This document shows, piece by piece, positions 35,166-46,022 of a DNA stretch of 64,000 nucleotides. Numbering within the stretch: position 1 is the first letter of the stretch; each line of letters opens with the position of its first letter. The DNA comes from Lingula anatina (taxonomy: Eukaryota > Brachiopoda > Lingulata > Lingulida > Lingulidae), in NCBI RefSeq assembly GCF_001039355.2, contig NW_019775970.1, positions 62,001-126,000 on the forward strand. Direction: 5' to 3'. The notes beneath the pieces are model-generated. The model was not told the DNA's origin and did no database searches. It worked only from the letters and a program-made list of their open reading frames with translations. The position numbers and the translations under genes were made by a program.

Positions 35166-36054
35166 TTACCAATCTCGAGAGCCGAAAATATATGCAGCAG
35201 AGTTGGCTGCTTGGTCGTAAACAAAACGATATATTCCATAGGTGAACTCCTTAGCATTAATGACGTTATCACCATCCCTGTCAATGGCATGGAAAACGGC
35301 CCTATTATTCGCCGTGTTGCGATATATATCAAGGAATTTAGAGTACTCACTTAGCGTTAAGTCCTCGCTGCAGTCGAGGTCAACAATATGGAAAAAACCC
35401 ATAGCCCATTCGAAGACTCCATGTATATCACTGGTAGAGCCGGAAACCTTTTCAATAGACTGAACCCAATCCTCAAATGAAATAGACGTCTTAAAGTTGG
35501 TGTATTCATTCGACCACCAGGTCTTATAGGCCATGGTCACTACACCATAGACTGCCTTAACTCTCCAGGATGGCAGTGCAGCTCGCCCTGTCGACAAATC
35601 AATGTACTCCTCCTTCGTTACATTGCCGTCCTTATTGACGTCACAGATGTCAAAGAATTTTTTGAATTTCTTAAGCCAATACGGAGTAAAATCTTTGTTA
35701 TCCTCTGCAACCTGGATGAAAATTCCATTTCAAATTGAAGTGATCACTAAAATTCCTGCTACTAAAAGGCTACATTAAAGCTCATATCAAATAAATTAAA
35801 ATCACAAAATGTTTGTCATATAATTTTGATTGCAACATTATTCTACATTCTAGTCTCTCTGTGTATTGGAATATATGATAACCTCAACCGTTATTATAGG
35901 CTTTTGTTATTTAAAGAGGCTCCTTCCAATTTCGAGCACATTTTAGTCGGGTTTCAAAGAAAATTATAAGACTAAAAATAATATTCACCCCATATGACGA
36001 ATCAAAGGATAGAACAACTGCAAGCAGCAACAGTCGAAATTTGATGGAAAACAT
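35166..36054 (-). CDS. Secreted EF-hand protein, subfamily B (B2), splice donor altered
   Basis: The main exon 35,166-35,711 (181 codons plus TAA) is intact with a CATCCAG acceptor. Loop 1 is DVNKDGNVTKEE, loop 3 DLDCSEDLTLSE and loop 4 DRDGDNVINAKE; the tail is AANSAAYIFGSRDW. The signal exon starts at 36,054 (MFSIKFRLLLLAVVLSFDSS). Where B1 has GTGAAG|GTAATC, B2 has GTGAATATTATT, so the usual donor is gone. A weak upstream GT (TATGGG|GTGAAT, exon end 35,989) would keep phase 0 and drop only two codons. The gene may therefore still work with a cryptic donor, or be newly dead. No stop or frameshift is seen in the main exon. Confidence 0.7.
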
Positions 36055-36351
36055 TTTTATTGAATCTGGGATACACGCTAACCTGTAATTTAGAAAACAG
36101 AAATAAAATGAATAACACACACAAAATACAAATACAATACAATATATATAAATTATAAATAAACACAGAATACTTTCCAAATTCACATTTATCCACACAG
36201 ATTCACGCAGATCACACAGGTTACTTGCAAAAACATGTGATTGAGCAGCTAGCTACCTTGGCCCCTAACAGGGACCCAGGATCCTCCAATGTAAACTATA
36301 TTTATAATATGAGTACACAAACCACTGGTGCAGCTGAAATCGGAGCCGACA

Positions 36352-36368
36352 AAGACTATATAAGAGTA
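36352..36368. promoter_or_regulatory. Candidate TATA box upstream of B2
   Basis: CTATATAAG at 36,356-36,364, conserved with 24,769-24,777 near B1. Orientation is uncertain, as for the B1 copy. Confidence 0.3.
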
Positions 36369-37799
36369 AGACCGACTAAGAGCAAACTCAGAAAACCTGT
36401 CAGGAAGATAGTATTCTCTTGAGAAGCGTAACTGTAGCAAGGGGGGATACTGGTCGTTTCTCTGGCTAGGCGATTACTTACGAATTTCGCCCTAAGAGGA
36501 TAATTTGGAAAATAAAGGGATCCAAACAACGCATGCAATGGCTATTAAATTACTTAAAAGAGCCACGTGCTTTTGTTATGGTTGCAATTAAGGAATCACC
36601 ACCTCAAAATGGACGCTACATAATCTACAAGATGCTGTCAAGACATCTTGGTTTTCATTGATAATTCAGAATTAAAGAAAGAAAATCTATTTGAAAACAG
36701 TTCCATATTAAAAGACATCTATGTAGATAACAGAATGCTTTAATTGCAATAAAGTGTACAATAGTTGGGTCATAAATGTTTCATTCAAAATTAACAAGAT
36801 TCCACAGTAATTATTAAGAAACCTGTGGTTGTCTCACCTCCATAATCTGTCTAAAGTTTCGTGAAACATGTTGCTACAGCTAGTATTTGACTCTTGTAGA
36901 CCTTCCTATGTTAACCACTCGTGATACAATTTCATATAAATGTGCAATCTAAAGTCAACTACCCATCCTTTTCTTCATATGGACACATACTTAATTCTCT
37001 TCAAAATTAACCGAATTGAACGAATAAATATCATCAAACTGCTTTGATTAGCAGTAAATTGCACCAATGCATTGTTTCAATTCTAAGTAGAAATACTTGC
37101 AGTATTAGTACGATTTCTGGAAATCATATTTCGTACCATATGCTGATCCTTTACCTGTAAAGCTTATGCTCCGAACGCGCCGTTGGTTTCTGATAAAAGC
37201 CTTTATTGTCCTTTGCAGAGCGATGCTTTAATCTTATCACGAGTGACGCAGAGTATTTCTTTATTCTTTCCGTTATTGCGCATGCCCATTTCCCAATAAT
37301 TTTATTGGATAAAATTATGAATACGAAATGAGTGTTTACATATTTAGGTAAAGACAGGTAAAAGGAGCACAGATATTTAGTGTTCCTCTTATACTTTTGG
37401 TATTTCTTCCCGTTGCTTTCAGCGCATTTGGTTTAACTAAGGTGAACTGCTACATTTATATATGTACGCTTTATATTTCTGCTGATTCAATCTTAATTAT
37501 ATTACGATTACTTCAGGTGTAATCTACCCCATTGCAACTTTAATTCTGATTATTAATTTTGGGCCGGGTTTTTCTATGTCTGTTAACATTTACTTAGCTG
37601 ATAAGTTCGTCATGCGGGCTTTCAACGATATGTTTTTCTCTATTTATTCTATACGCCATTATACTCATTTGTTTGAAATGGAAACAAGGGCAAAGCGTTG
37701 TAAATTATTTTTAGCCGTTATACTAAAGATGAGTTTAGTTAAATGACTTTCATTTCATTGGCTCGAAACATTTCTTTTATTGTAATATACACGGTATGT

Positions 37800-37853
37800 T
37801 TTATAGTTGGTGTATTCATTTGACCACCACACTTTGAACACAGTGTACGATGC
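37800..37853 (-). pseudogene. 54-bp relic of an EF-hand main exon, second copy
   Basis: Base-for-base counterpart of the relic at 26,228-26,281 (WWSNEYTNYK region). It came along with the segmental duplication. Confidence 0.7.
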
Positions 37854-38673
37854 ATTTGATTATACGTATGCATAGTGTATAATTAGGTAATAAAATGCCG
37901 CTAGTCTCTGCCTCTGAGTCTGTATTCTACCACAATAATATAAGATAAATAGTGCAACACCTTTGTTGCACCTAAAACATTCAAACAACGCAGTACTATG
38001 TGATCTCTCGTGGGTGAGAAAACAGCACTAAAAACAATTGCAATGGATCATCTTTCTTTACATTGTGCTTTACGAATTTGGTATGGATTCATTTCAAAAT
38101 TCGATCACAAATGTTTCGTATAGGTCCTTCTCATCCCATCAAGCTTTTATTTTCCATTGTCTGCCTTGTGTGCAGTATGTATTATAGCCATGTACAGCTC
38201 TAGCGCAAACGATAAGTATGCCATAACATTTATCATTTGCATTTTCTGTGATGAATGACTGCATGTTCAGTCAGGTAGAACTCGGACAGATGCTGCTGCA
38301 ATTTATCGTTTCTTACTGTAAAACCTTTTCATTTTTTCAGCCACTCTCGGCAGAGATAGTGTGCCCGCTGCTAGGGGGTATAATTAGATTTATTGTACTC
38401 GTCACTGTTTACAATGCCTAGGACGTGGCGGTGACGCGTCTGATAAGTTCCTTGGACAGCGTTTGATCCCAGGCCCTGTTATTGTGGTGTGGCAGGAGTG
38501 CACGTCCTAGAAATGCAAGTCCGCCCGGACAGTGAGGATGCAAGTCCAAGGACATGCATTGGCAGGAATGGCAGTCCTAGGGCATGCTAGGATTCAATGT
38601 ACGTAGGACGAATGCGCCCAAGTAAAACCAGTCTTAATGGGACGTGCGTTCCTAAAATTTTGGTAACGCATGT

Positions 38674-38678
<5 letters not shown>

Positions 38679-38738
<60 letters not shown>

Positions 38739-38766
38739 ATATATATATATATATATATATATATAC
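38679..38766. repeat. (TA)n microsatellite, about 85 bp
   Basis: Long TA tract with one CC interruption, followed by CTTACTCTGAGTTAGGGGGTGACAC. The corresponding point in copy 1 (27,068-27,077) reads GTCCTATATAGTTTACACC with no expansion, so tract and adjoining sequence are specific to copy 2. Confidence 0.9.
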
Positions 38767-39071
38767 TTACTCTGAGTTAGGGGGTGACACTTCTTTTGTC
38801 CAGTGTGTGTAGTTTACACCGAGAAATGGCATGAATAAATAGATATAGAGATATACTTGTTATAAATATATAATACATGTTTGCTGTATTTCATTAATAT
38901 GGCTTTTTATTTAAATATTTTACGATGTTTTTCCTTAGGTAGTTTATATGCATATTAATGAAGTAACTAAAACAATAACACTTCCATATTTTTTTTCATA
39001 TATTTTATTATGCGTATTTTTCTTCTGTTAAACGCTTATTTGTCCATGCGTCAACGCATCCATTTGGCGCG

Positions 39072-39088
39072 CCCCCCCCCCCCCCCCC
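39072..39088. repeat. Poly-C tract conserved between segmental copies
   Basis: 17 C, the counterpart of the 19-C tract at 27,327-27,345. The neighbouring bases differ (GGCGCG here, GGC there). Confidence 0.9.
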
Positions 39089-40129
39089 GAGTGCACAATA
39101 TGTATGAACCTGTTTTATATATGGTACCATCCAAGACATCTTCTCGTTAAATATGGGAAAATCACTTTACATAAAACACGGGATCGCCGTTAGATTAATT
39201 TTTCGGTGTAGACTCGCAGAAATTGAAAAATAACCTCAAACTCAATGGAAACTCAAACTCTTGGATAGTATGGACTAAGGATTTAAGACAAATCAAAACA
39301 GTTTAGAAAAATGCAATATATATTATATAATAAAATGTTCTGTGATATTCCTTGGCTATTTGACGAAAAAAAATGCTGTACACTGTTAGTGTAGTGTTCA
39401 AGGAGTATATAGACATTAAAAATACCAGACATTAAAAAAGGCCAAGACACATTTTCCTTTGACAAGTAGTACGGAGAAGGGGATGTAAGGTTATGGTAAA
39501 GGTAGGACTCGTACCCATGGATGTAACTGCTCAATTTATCAATACCTCCTTAACATGTATGCTAACCAAAACACAGACGAGCAGAAGTCGAAAACCATCT
39601 ATTTTTATTTATTTATTTATTTATTTATAAGGATAGGATAAATTTTCAAATGGCTGGACTTACGTCACTGTCATAGGTGTAACAGGAATAAAAGTCTGTC
39701 AGTAATACATGTACAAGTCCCACCTACTATAATTATGAGCCAGGAACCCAGTCCTAGAAGAACTACTATTCCCAAATAATGGTAGTCCTACAGACAACCA
39801 TTACCAGGGACCGTGGTCCGCAGGATTACTGTTACACCCCGGTTACGACCATGGTGTTATACCTAGAACCCCAACTGTTCATAATTATAGGGCGGTTCTT
39901 AGCGAGCGTGGCCGGCGAGCGTAGCCGTTTGGATCCCTGCAGCTGAAAGAAGTGTTGGCACGCTTTGCGTAGCCACCTCGCTCAGCAAATCTCTGGATCC
40001 TTGTAGTTACCTGTATTATTACCTCCATAATAATCCACCCAAACCTGCCTTTTGTTTCCACATGTGGCGGCATGCGTTGTTTTCGCATGTCTGTTTGTAT
40101 GAAAGTCGCATTTTAAGAGACCTTTTGAT

Positions 40130-40735
40130 CTCCCATCACACTTATTTGAAATCAGCAGGAATCAAGCAGAACCAACCGGAATGACTAAATTCGTACCACA
40201 TTCAGGAAGAAATTTCAAATTGACCTAAATCCTTGTAGGGCCGTTGGAATACTCAGAATGCGCTTGAATCCCCCTAGCATGATTCGTGCACATTTCGGAT
40301 GTATTAGCCCTCAAATGGAGCTCGAATGTAGTTGGAAAACTAGGAATATTAATTTTTTCTGTCAGAATGCAGTCAGACTATTTAGAATACACTGCGAGTT
40401 GCATTCTGGTTCATTCTAGCAGGATTTGAAGTAACTTTCGGTTCTCCCTCGAATGTGATCAGAATGTTTCGAATGCTGTCGGGATGTCGTGCGAACATTT
40501 CGAATGCAGTCATAAAGCAGTTAGAATATTATTCAAATGCCATTCGATAATTTTCCACTTGGAATGCACTTCGAAAGTTTTTGAAATGAGCAAAACATTC
40601 GGGCCGGCCCCAAGAATGGGTAAAATATTTGGAATGCACTCGGAATTTTTAGAATGCTCTTCAAATATCCAGGAACGCACAAAGAATCGTCTTTCCGACG
40701 GCATTCTCACCCATACCGCCTCTAGTGTGGCATTG
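40130..40735 (+). mobile_element. Complete MITE-like element, GAATGC word type
   Basis: Left end CCCATCACACTTATTTG, right end CCTCTAGTGTGGCA; these are imperfect versions of CCCGTCACACT / AGTGTGACGGG at 31.6 and 32.0 kb. The inside is iterated GAATGC, GCATTC and GAATGT words. The paralogous site at 33.30 kb is empty, so this is an insertion of about 600 bp. It encodes no protein. Confidence 0.7.
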
Positions 40736-41004
40736 GTATTTACGAACGATGTTGAGTGTTTACAATCACAACGTATTTAATTACTAACTATTTTTATAAT
40801 TTCACACACATGGAGGTAAACTTTTCTCAATGGTTGCATTTTATTCGCCAACGTTTATCTGCGGTTTCTCTCTTTTATTATTGTGTGCAACTGATCTATT
40901 CATTGTAATTGTACAGTGCATGTAACTACACCTTCGTCCTAACTCAGTGGTTAGGAATAGGATGCTTGGACAAAAAACGTCCATTCAACGCGCTTATGCC
41001 TAGG
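40736..41004. other. Flank shared with 33.3-33.54 kb
   Basis: Continues the repeat flank (ACGAACGATGTTGAG, CACACACATGGAGGTAAAC, CTTCGTCCTAAC, AGGATGCTTGGACAAAAAAC). It ends where the retroelement fragment begins, and the short fused reading frame V-E-W-T-F-F-V-Q belongs to the flank, not the element. Confidence 0.5.
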
Positions 41005-41697
41005 GCAAAATCTCATGGAACCGTCCGATTTCGGTGTAAGAAGTACCGGATAACTCCACAGACTCTGACTCGGCCGAATCACGTCATTGTCGAGTAAATT
41101 TTGAATTTCCTTTCCTATGAGTTCTCTTTTTGCCAGCGGTGCGCGATAAGCTAGTTGTTGAACGGGTCTATTTTCTCTGGTGTCGATAATCATTGGTAAC
41201 AGGTCGCATTTGCCTAGGGGATTCTCGGTCGAACTAAAAACGTCGCAGTATTCGTTTATCAACGCGTCAATATCGCCATTTCCCGATGGCGGTGGCAACT
41301 GAACTATTTCCGCGATAAAACCTGGCCGTCCATAGTCGGTCAAGGGCCATTCTTTGTCGAAAAAGACCATTGTCTTTTGTACACAATTTATTTCCGTGTT
41401 CCCGCTCTTTAAAATATCGATCCCCAGTATCATTTCATGCCCGATACTCGCGATCACCACAACCTCAAAAATACCGGCCCCGTCAATTTTTATTCTTGCT
41501 TTGCCTTTCTCTCCTGACACACTGTAAATTTCGTTTGTTTTCTCTAGAAAACATGTTCTACCCATTGCTTTGCAGATTTTCAAAAACATGTCTAAACGCA
41601 GGCAACTACAACTGGCACCATTGTCAATCAAACTTTTACACTGCACTCCGTTAACGGATAGTGCTACGCCTAATCTATAACTTTGTGGTCTGGTCAT
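41005..41697 (-). pseudogene. LTR-retrotransposon fragment (Ty3/gypsy-like): aspartic protease and RT start
   Basis: Open minus-strand frame of about 231 codons. Residues near 25-29 read IDNGAS, the position of the retropepsin D-T/S-G-A motif but with Asn in the middle, followed by LGIDIL near residue 92. Downstream is the start of reverse transcriptase: YRAPLAKRELIGKEI, LLDNDVIRPSQSLWSYPVLL and DGSMRFC. The frame is cut right after RFC at about 41,005, before any RT catalytic motif, so RNase H and integrase are absent. No gag precedes it. It is an old copy; the DNG change may also abolish protease activity. Confidence 0.8.
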
Positions 41698-41799
41698 AGC
41701 GCCTGCAGTAACTATAGTTTAAATGATTCCTTTGGCGTTTTAATTGATAACATTCAGCTTTTTTATGCCCTTATGCCACTTCTTAAGTGACTAGGGTCA

Positions 41800-42575
41800 T
41801 TGACAGCGTCACAATTTGGAGTGGATACCACACTAGTGCCAAAACACTAATGGAAGTCATCGATGAAAACCTGAACTAGATCAAATAAAGGAATACTCTG
41901 GGAACCACTTGACCATCATTTGATAGGGAACACTTTAGGAACAATTTTAGGTTGCACGATGAGATTGCCGGTTCACAGAGAGCACTTTTAATAGCAGATA
42001 ACCTACAGAACCAAGGGAATGAGCAACTACTTTGGTCATAAAAATCGCCATAGTTGAACCACATAGACAATATGTGGGTAGGTCGTTACTCGCCGTTTCA
42101 ACGGCCGGCATGTCCTACAATAAAACTGAACCAAAGTGGACAAGTTTTAACAGTTGCCTGGAATTTAATTCCAGATTAAACTCTAAAAACCCATCCTAAG
42201 GAATGCCTTGCCGCTTGAAAGCTCTGGTAGCAGCAAGATGAAGTCCGGCGTAACAGCGACCAGTGCTGTGGCTAGAAACTGACATGAGGGGCCTTTGTTG
42301 GGCGTATAACTCTTTTAAAGACGATAATTTGGAAAATATGGAGATCCAAAATATCGCTGAATGTAAAATAGGCAATGTATTTTTGTTTGCTTCACTGGCG
42401 AATTCAATTAATAAACTGATGTCACAATGACATCGCACAGATTACAAAAAGTGATTAAAACACGATTTAAAACCTTATTTTCATTTCATTTCATTTCATT
42501 CTGCAAAATAGGAAAAAACTGATTAATTATGATTTGGAGAAAATATTCCATATTAAATGTCAAGTCTGTATATTT
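41800..42575 (-). repeat. Inverted repeat pair member (partner at 9.6-10.3 kb)
   Basis: Reverse complement of 9,584-10,335. On the minus strand it lies just upstream of the protease/RT fragment, separated by about 100 bp, consistent with it being an LTR/leader of that element. Non-coding in both copies. Confidence 0.6.
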
Positions 42576-43081
42576 ATATTGTCATTTTCATCCACCCGGG
42601 TGGATGCATACGTTACAGTGAAATAAACTGTAATTATAAAGAACCATCCACTGGTTGATTTTCAAGAAGAATGTTACGACATATTATACAAAAAATGTAC
42701 AGAGGGAGAAATGCGAATGTTTGTTCTAAGTAAGATATACATATACGGTACCAAGCAATCAGTCAAATGTAATGGTTAAAATACGATAAAGGCACGTCTT
42801 ATGCCTTTAATTGTCTGACACTGTCCCGAGGAGAATCAACAAATGAAGTACCTGTAAGAAACACGCCAATTTAAAACGTTGACACTTAATTTCTTCTTCC
42901 TGTTGAACCACCACTGTATAAAGTACCTGTCAATGGTGTTTGTTTTAATCTAAAACACAATACACCCGGATGCGGATAGGCAACAGCTAAGCCAGTAAAT
43001 TTAAATGTAACAGTTCAGAAGGGAATATGCAAATTTAAATCAAAAACGTCATGGCCAAATTAAGTCTTTATCATCGCCGGC
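42576..43081 (-). other. 3' flank of pseudogene A4
   Basis: Shared subfamily A 3' flank (CCCGAGGAGAATCAAC, TTTAAAACGTTG and the terminal CGCCGGCTTAATAACG). A short palindrome CCACCCGGGTGG lies near 42,592. Confidence 0.5.
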
Positions 43082-43611
43082 TTAATAACGAGTGCATAAA
43101 CAGACGTCAGAGGGGTTGGGTTCTTGATCAGCCCAGTAGCCCATAAAAATGTCTATGAACTCGTTGGCGTCAATCACACCGTCTTCACTCCAATCAATGG
43201 CATTAATATATCTTGAACCTTACCAGTGTTACGGAAAAGAATGAGGAAGTTGGAATACTCGTCTTTCATCAATTTGCTGGCACAGTCTAGCGCGTCAAAC
43301 CAATCTTTTGCGAATTTTAGGAGATCTTCTCTTGTAATTGGGAGTTTGACTTCATCAGCCCGAAGCATATCTTGAGATGTAATGGATTTTGAATAGTTGG
43401 TGTATTCATTAGACCACCACAGATTACAGGCACTAGACAATATACCATTCACCGCCATGGCTCTCCAAGATGGGAGAACTTGCTGAGCTAGCTCTGTTGT
43501 TGAATCGATGAATTCCTCTTCAGTCACCATGACATTTTCATCAACGTCCAAGATATCAAAGAATTGTTAGTACTTGAAAATCCAGTGCGCACTAAAGTTT
43601 CCTTTGGGGTT
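43082..43611 (-). pseudogene. EF-hand subfamily A pseudogene A4 (main exon)
   Basis: The acceptor (TTTTAG before AACCCC) is present at 43,612/43,613. TAA interrupts the K-Y-K-F-F segment near 43,570. The loop 3 region has lost three codons (A-L-D-C-A-S-K-L). The frame shifts after Q-D-I near 43,205, while the last part (EDGVIDANEFIDIFMGYWAD then QEPNPSDV) is readable in another frame. Loop 1 is DVDENVMVTEEE, with Val replacing the usual Gly. No signal exon or promoter follows; a B pseudogene lies directly upstream. Confidence 0.85.
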
Positions 43612-43865
43612 CTAAAATAAAAAAATCTATAAAACAAACATAAAGTGGACGCCACACAACTGCAAAACATTGCCTATTGTACACCTTAATTTTTGCGTTT
43701 TTAAAGCAGTACTTTACTGCTAATGTAAACAGCTAAAAAATGATACACTTCCAAGACTATAAAAGGGTTGTTTTTTTTATGAATACAGTGTAAAATATCA
43801 GAAAAGTGATCCCTAAACCAAAATTAAATGGATATCTATTGACTTGCTTTTTCGTCAACTCCTTT

Positions 43866-44351
43866 TCAATCTCGAGAGCCGTAAATATATGCAGCGGAGT
43901 TGGCTGCTTGGTCGTGGGAAAATGATTTACCATGAAGGTGAACTCCTTAGCATCAACCACGCTATCACCATCGCTGTCAATGGCATCGAAAACGGCCTTG
44001 GTGCGAAATATATCAAGGACTTTAGATTACTCACTTAGCGTTAACTCCTCGCTGCAGTCGAGGTCAACAATATGGAAAACCGGAAACATTTTCAACAGAG
44101 GGAATCCAACCCTCAAATACAATAGACGTATTACAGTCGGTTTATTCACCAGATCTTATAGGCCACGTGGTCATTACACCATAGACTGCCTTGGCTCTCC
44201 AAGATGGCAATGCAGCTCGCTCTGTCGACAAATCAATGCACTCTTCCCTCGTTACATTGCCTTCTTTATTGACGTCAAAGATGTCAAAATTTTATTTTTT
44301 TAATTTCTTAAGCCAATACGGAGTAAAATCTTTGTTTTTGTTCTGGGCAAC
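43866..44351 (-). pseudogene. EF-hand subfamily B pseudogene (main exon)
   Basis: Matches B1/B2 exon 2 from FGSRD and its stop at 43,866 to the acceptor near 44,352, but with several deletions: around the loop 4 helix (VF.AIDSDGDSVVDAKEF then a jump), after loop 3 (HIVDLDCSEELTLSE is followed by missing WAL...IEK) and around WWSNEY. Several frames are needed to read it. No signal exon was found upstream, though B-like intron sequence continues to about 44,580. Confidence 0.85.
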
Positions 44352-44599
44352 CTGGATAAAAAATATTTTAAATTGAAGTGATCACTAAAATCCCTGATCC
44401 TAAAAGGCTGCATAAAAGCTTATATTAAATTGGTTTGAATCACAAACAATTTATCATATAATTTTGATTGCAACATAATGCTACATTGTAATCTCTCTGT
44501 ATATCGAAATACATTAAAATACCAACATTCATTATAGGCTTTTGTTATTAAAAGTATCTCTCTCCAATTTCCAGCACAATTATTGAACAATTTTCTAAT

Positions 44600-44978
44600 G
44601 TTTGACATCACCATATTTTGTCTCATAGCCCGTATGAAATGTAGTTTGATGTTTACATCCAGCGGACAAATGTTTGTTTTTAAAAATGAAGGGGGTTCAA
44701 GGGGGTTGTAACATGTCGAATAGGGGACTGATAATGAACAGAGCTCTGACGTGTTGATGATGCCGTGTGATATTGCTCTGTTTGTTTGCTGTAAACGTAG
44801 TCACTGGTAGACCTACCAATATGCAAGCACTGCTTTAATGTAGATTGTACATTGCATATCTAGGTCCCTTTATTTGCAAAGTAAAGCAAGGATATGTTGT
44901 ATAAACTTACATTTTACACTCGATAAATATTGTTGAACGTAGTTTCAGTTGGTTATTACTTTTGTTTTAGAAATAAGA
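44600..44978 (+). promoter_or_regulatory. A5 upstream region with core promoter deleted
   Basis: Plus-oriented subfamily A block: TGTCTCATAGCCCGTATGAAATG, ATGTCGAATAGGGGAC near 44,716, GATAATGAAC. In sister copies the GACAATACTGCG box, TATA-like box, start region and exon-1 donor come next; here the sequence jumps to CGTGTGATATTGCTCTGTTTG and the intron. The acceptor TTGTTTTAG (44,970) ahead of the A5 ATG is intact. Confidence 0.5.
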
Positions 44979-46022
44979 ATGTCCCCAAACAATTTGAAAG
45001 TTCTCCTCTTTCTTATGGTCGTTCAAACTATCTGCTGTTCGAAAATGGTAAAGGTAGGTCCAGATTGTCTTTTCAATAATTTAAGAAGTTAGAGTACTTA
45101 AAATCGGCTGTCTACAAGAATCATGTACTGCTAATGTAAACAGTAAAGGGAAATGCTGCAGCTAAAGGGTAGGGATTAAATATGTTATAAGAAACACACA
45201 GTACATTTTGTAACGCATATAAAATTAGAAATGGTACTTCAGTGTAGTACTGTAAATATAACCTATCATGTAAGAGGATAATAGCGGATGGTTAACATAA
45301 GCGGATAATGTGACAAGCGTAAACGACGAGAAACCGCGCAAATCACTTAGTCAATGGTTGTATTTGGCACAGTGATTATGTGGCAGGGGAAAGCCATAGA
45401 AACAAACAAAATTACAGTAAACAATAGGCAATGTTTTGTTCACGTCATGATTGTTTTAATAATATTTTGTCAATTTCAGAACTCCAAAGGAAACTTTAGT
45501 GCGCACTGGATTTTCAAGTACAAAAAATTCTTTGATATCCTGGACATTGATGAAAACGACATGGTAACTGAGGAGGAATTCATCGATTCAACAACCGATC
45601 GAGCTGAACAAGTCCTCCCATCTTGGAGGGCCATGGCGGTGAATGGTATATTGTACAGTGCTTTTTACCTGTGGTGGTCAAATGAATACACCAACTTTTC
45701 AAAATCCATCACATCTCAAGGATTGATTCGAGCTGACTCGATATTACAAGAAATTGATATTACAAGAGAAGAGAACATCAAAAGCGCAAAAGATTGGCTT
45801 GGCGCAATTGATCTTGACTGCGATAGTAAATTGAGGGTAGACGAGTATTCCAACTTCCTTACTATTTTCCGCAACACTGCTAAAGTGCAAGATATATTTG
45901 ATGCCATTGATTGGAATGAAGATGGTGTGATTGATACCAGCGAGTTCATAGACGGTTTCGTGGGCTACTGGGTTGGTCAAGAGCGCAGTCCCTCTGATGT
46001 CTTTTTTGGGACTCGTTGGTAA
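44979..46022 (+). CDS. Secreted EF-hand protein, subfamily A (A5), two coding exons
   Basis: Exons are 44,979-45,053 (25 codons) and 45,480-46,022 (180 codons plus TAA), phase 0, GT-AG, 205 residues. The signal peptide starts MSPNNLKVLLFLMVVQTIC. Loop 1 is DIDENDMVTEEE (47-58), loop 3 DLDCDSKLRVDE (136-147) and loop 4 DWNEDGVIDTSE (169-180). Hand 2 (LWWSNEYTNF) has no loop. There are two extra residues between hands 2 and 3 relative to A2/A3 (ADSILQEID). The tail is GQERSPSDVFFGTRW. It is the only complete plus-strand copy. The reading frame is intact, but the usual promoter and non-coding exon 1 are missing upstream, so expression is uncertain. Confidence 0.85.

Larger units (their letters stand above)
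34090..40130. repeat. Segmental duplication copy 2 (carries B2)
   Basis: Direct match to 22,740-28,740 with small indels. Copy-specific changes include the extra 3' flank at 34.1-34.4 kb, a 172-bp insertion at 34.8 kb, a shorter (TATT)n (39,601-39,630), an expanded (TA)n at 38,679-38,766 and a single rather than doubled CCCCGGTTACG repeat. No gene apart from B2. Confidence 0.8.

Noticed and set aside
35911-36198. 95-codon minus-strand ORF starting upstream of the B2 signal peptide
   Set aside because: Only its middle is the B2 signal exon; the rest reads through UTR and intron.
28495-40088. Near-identical 67-codon ORFs at 28.5 and 39.9 kb as a conserved small gene
   Set aside because: They lie in a duplicated non-coding repeat; the diverged third copy at 33.0 kb does not preserve the frame.
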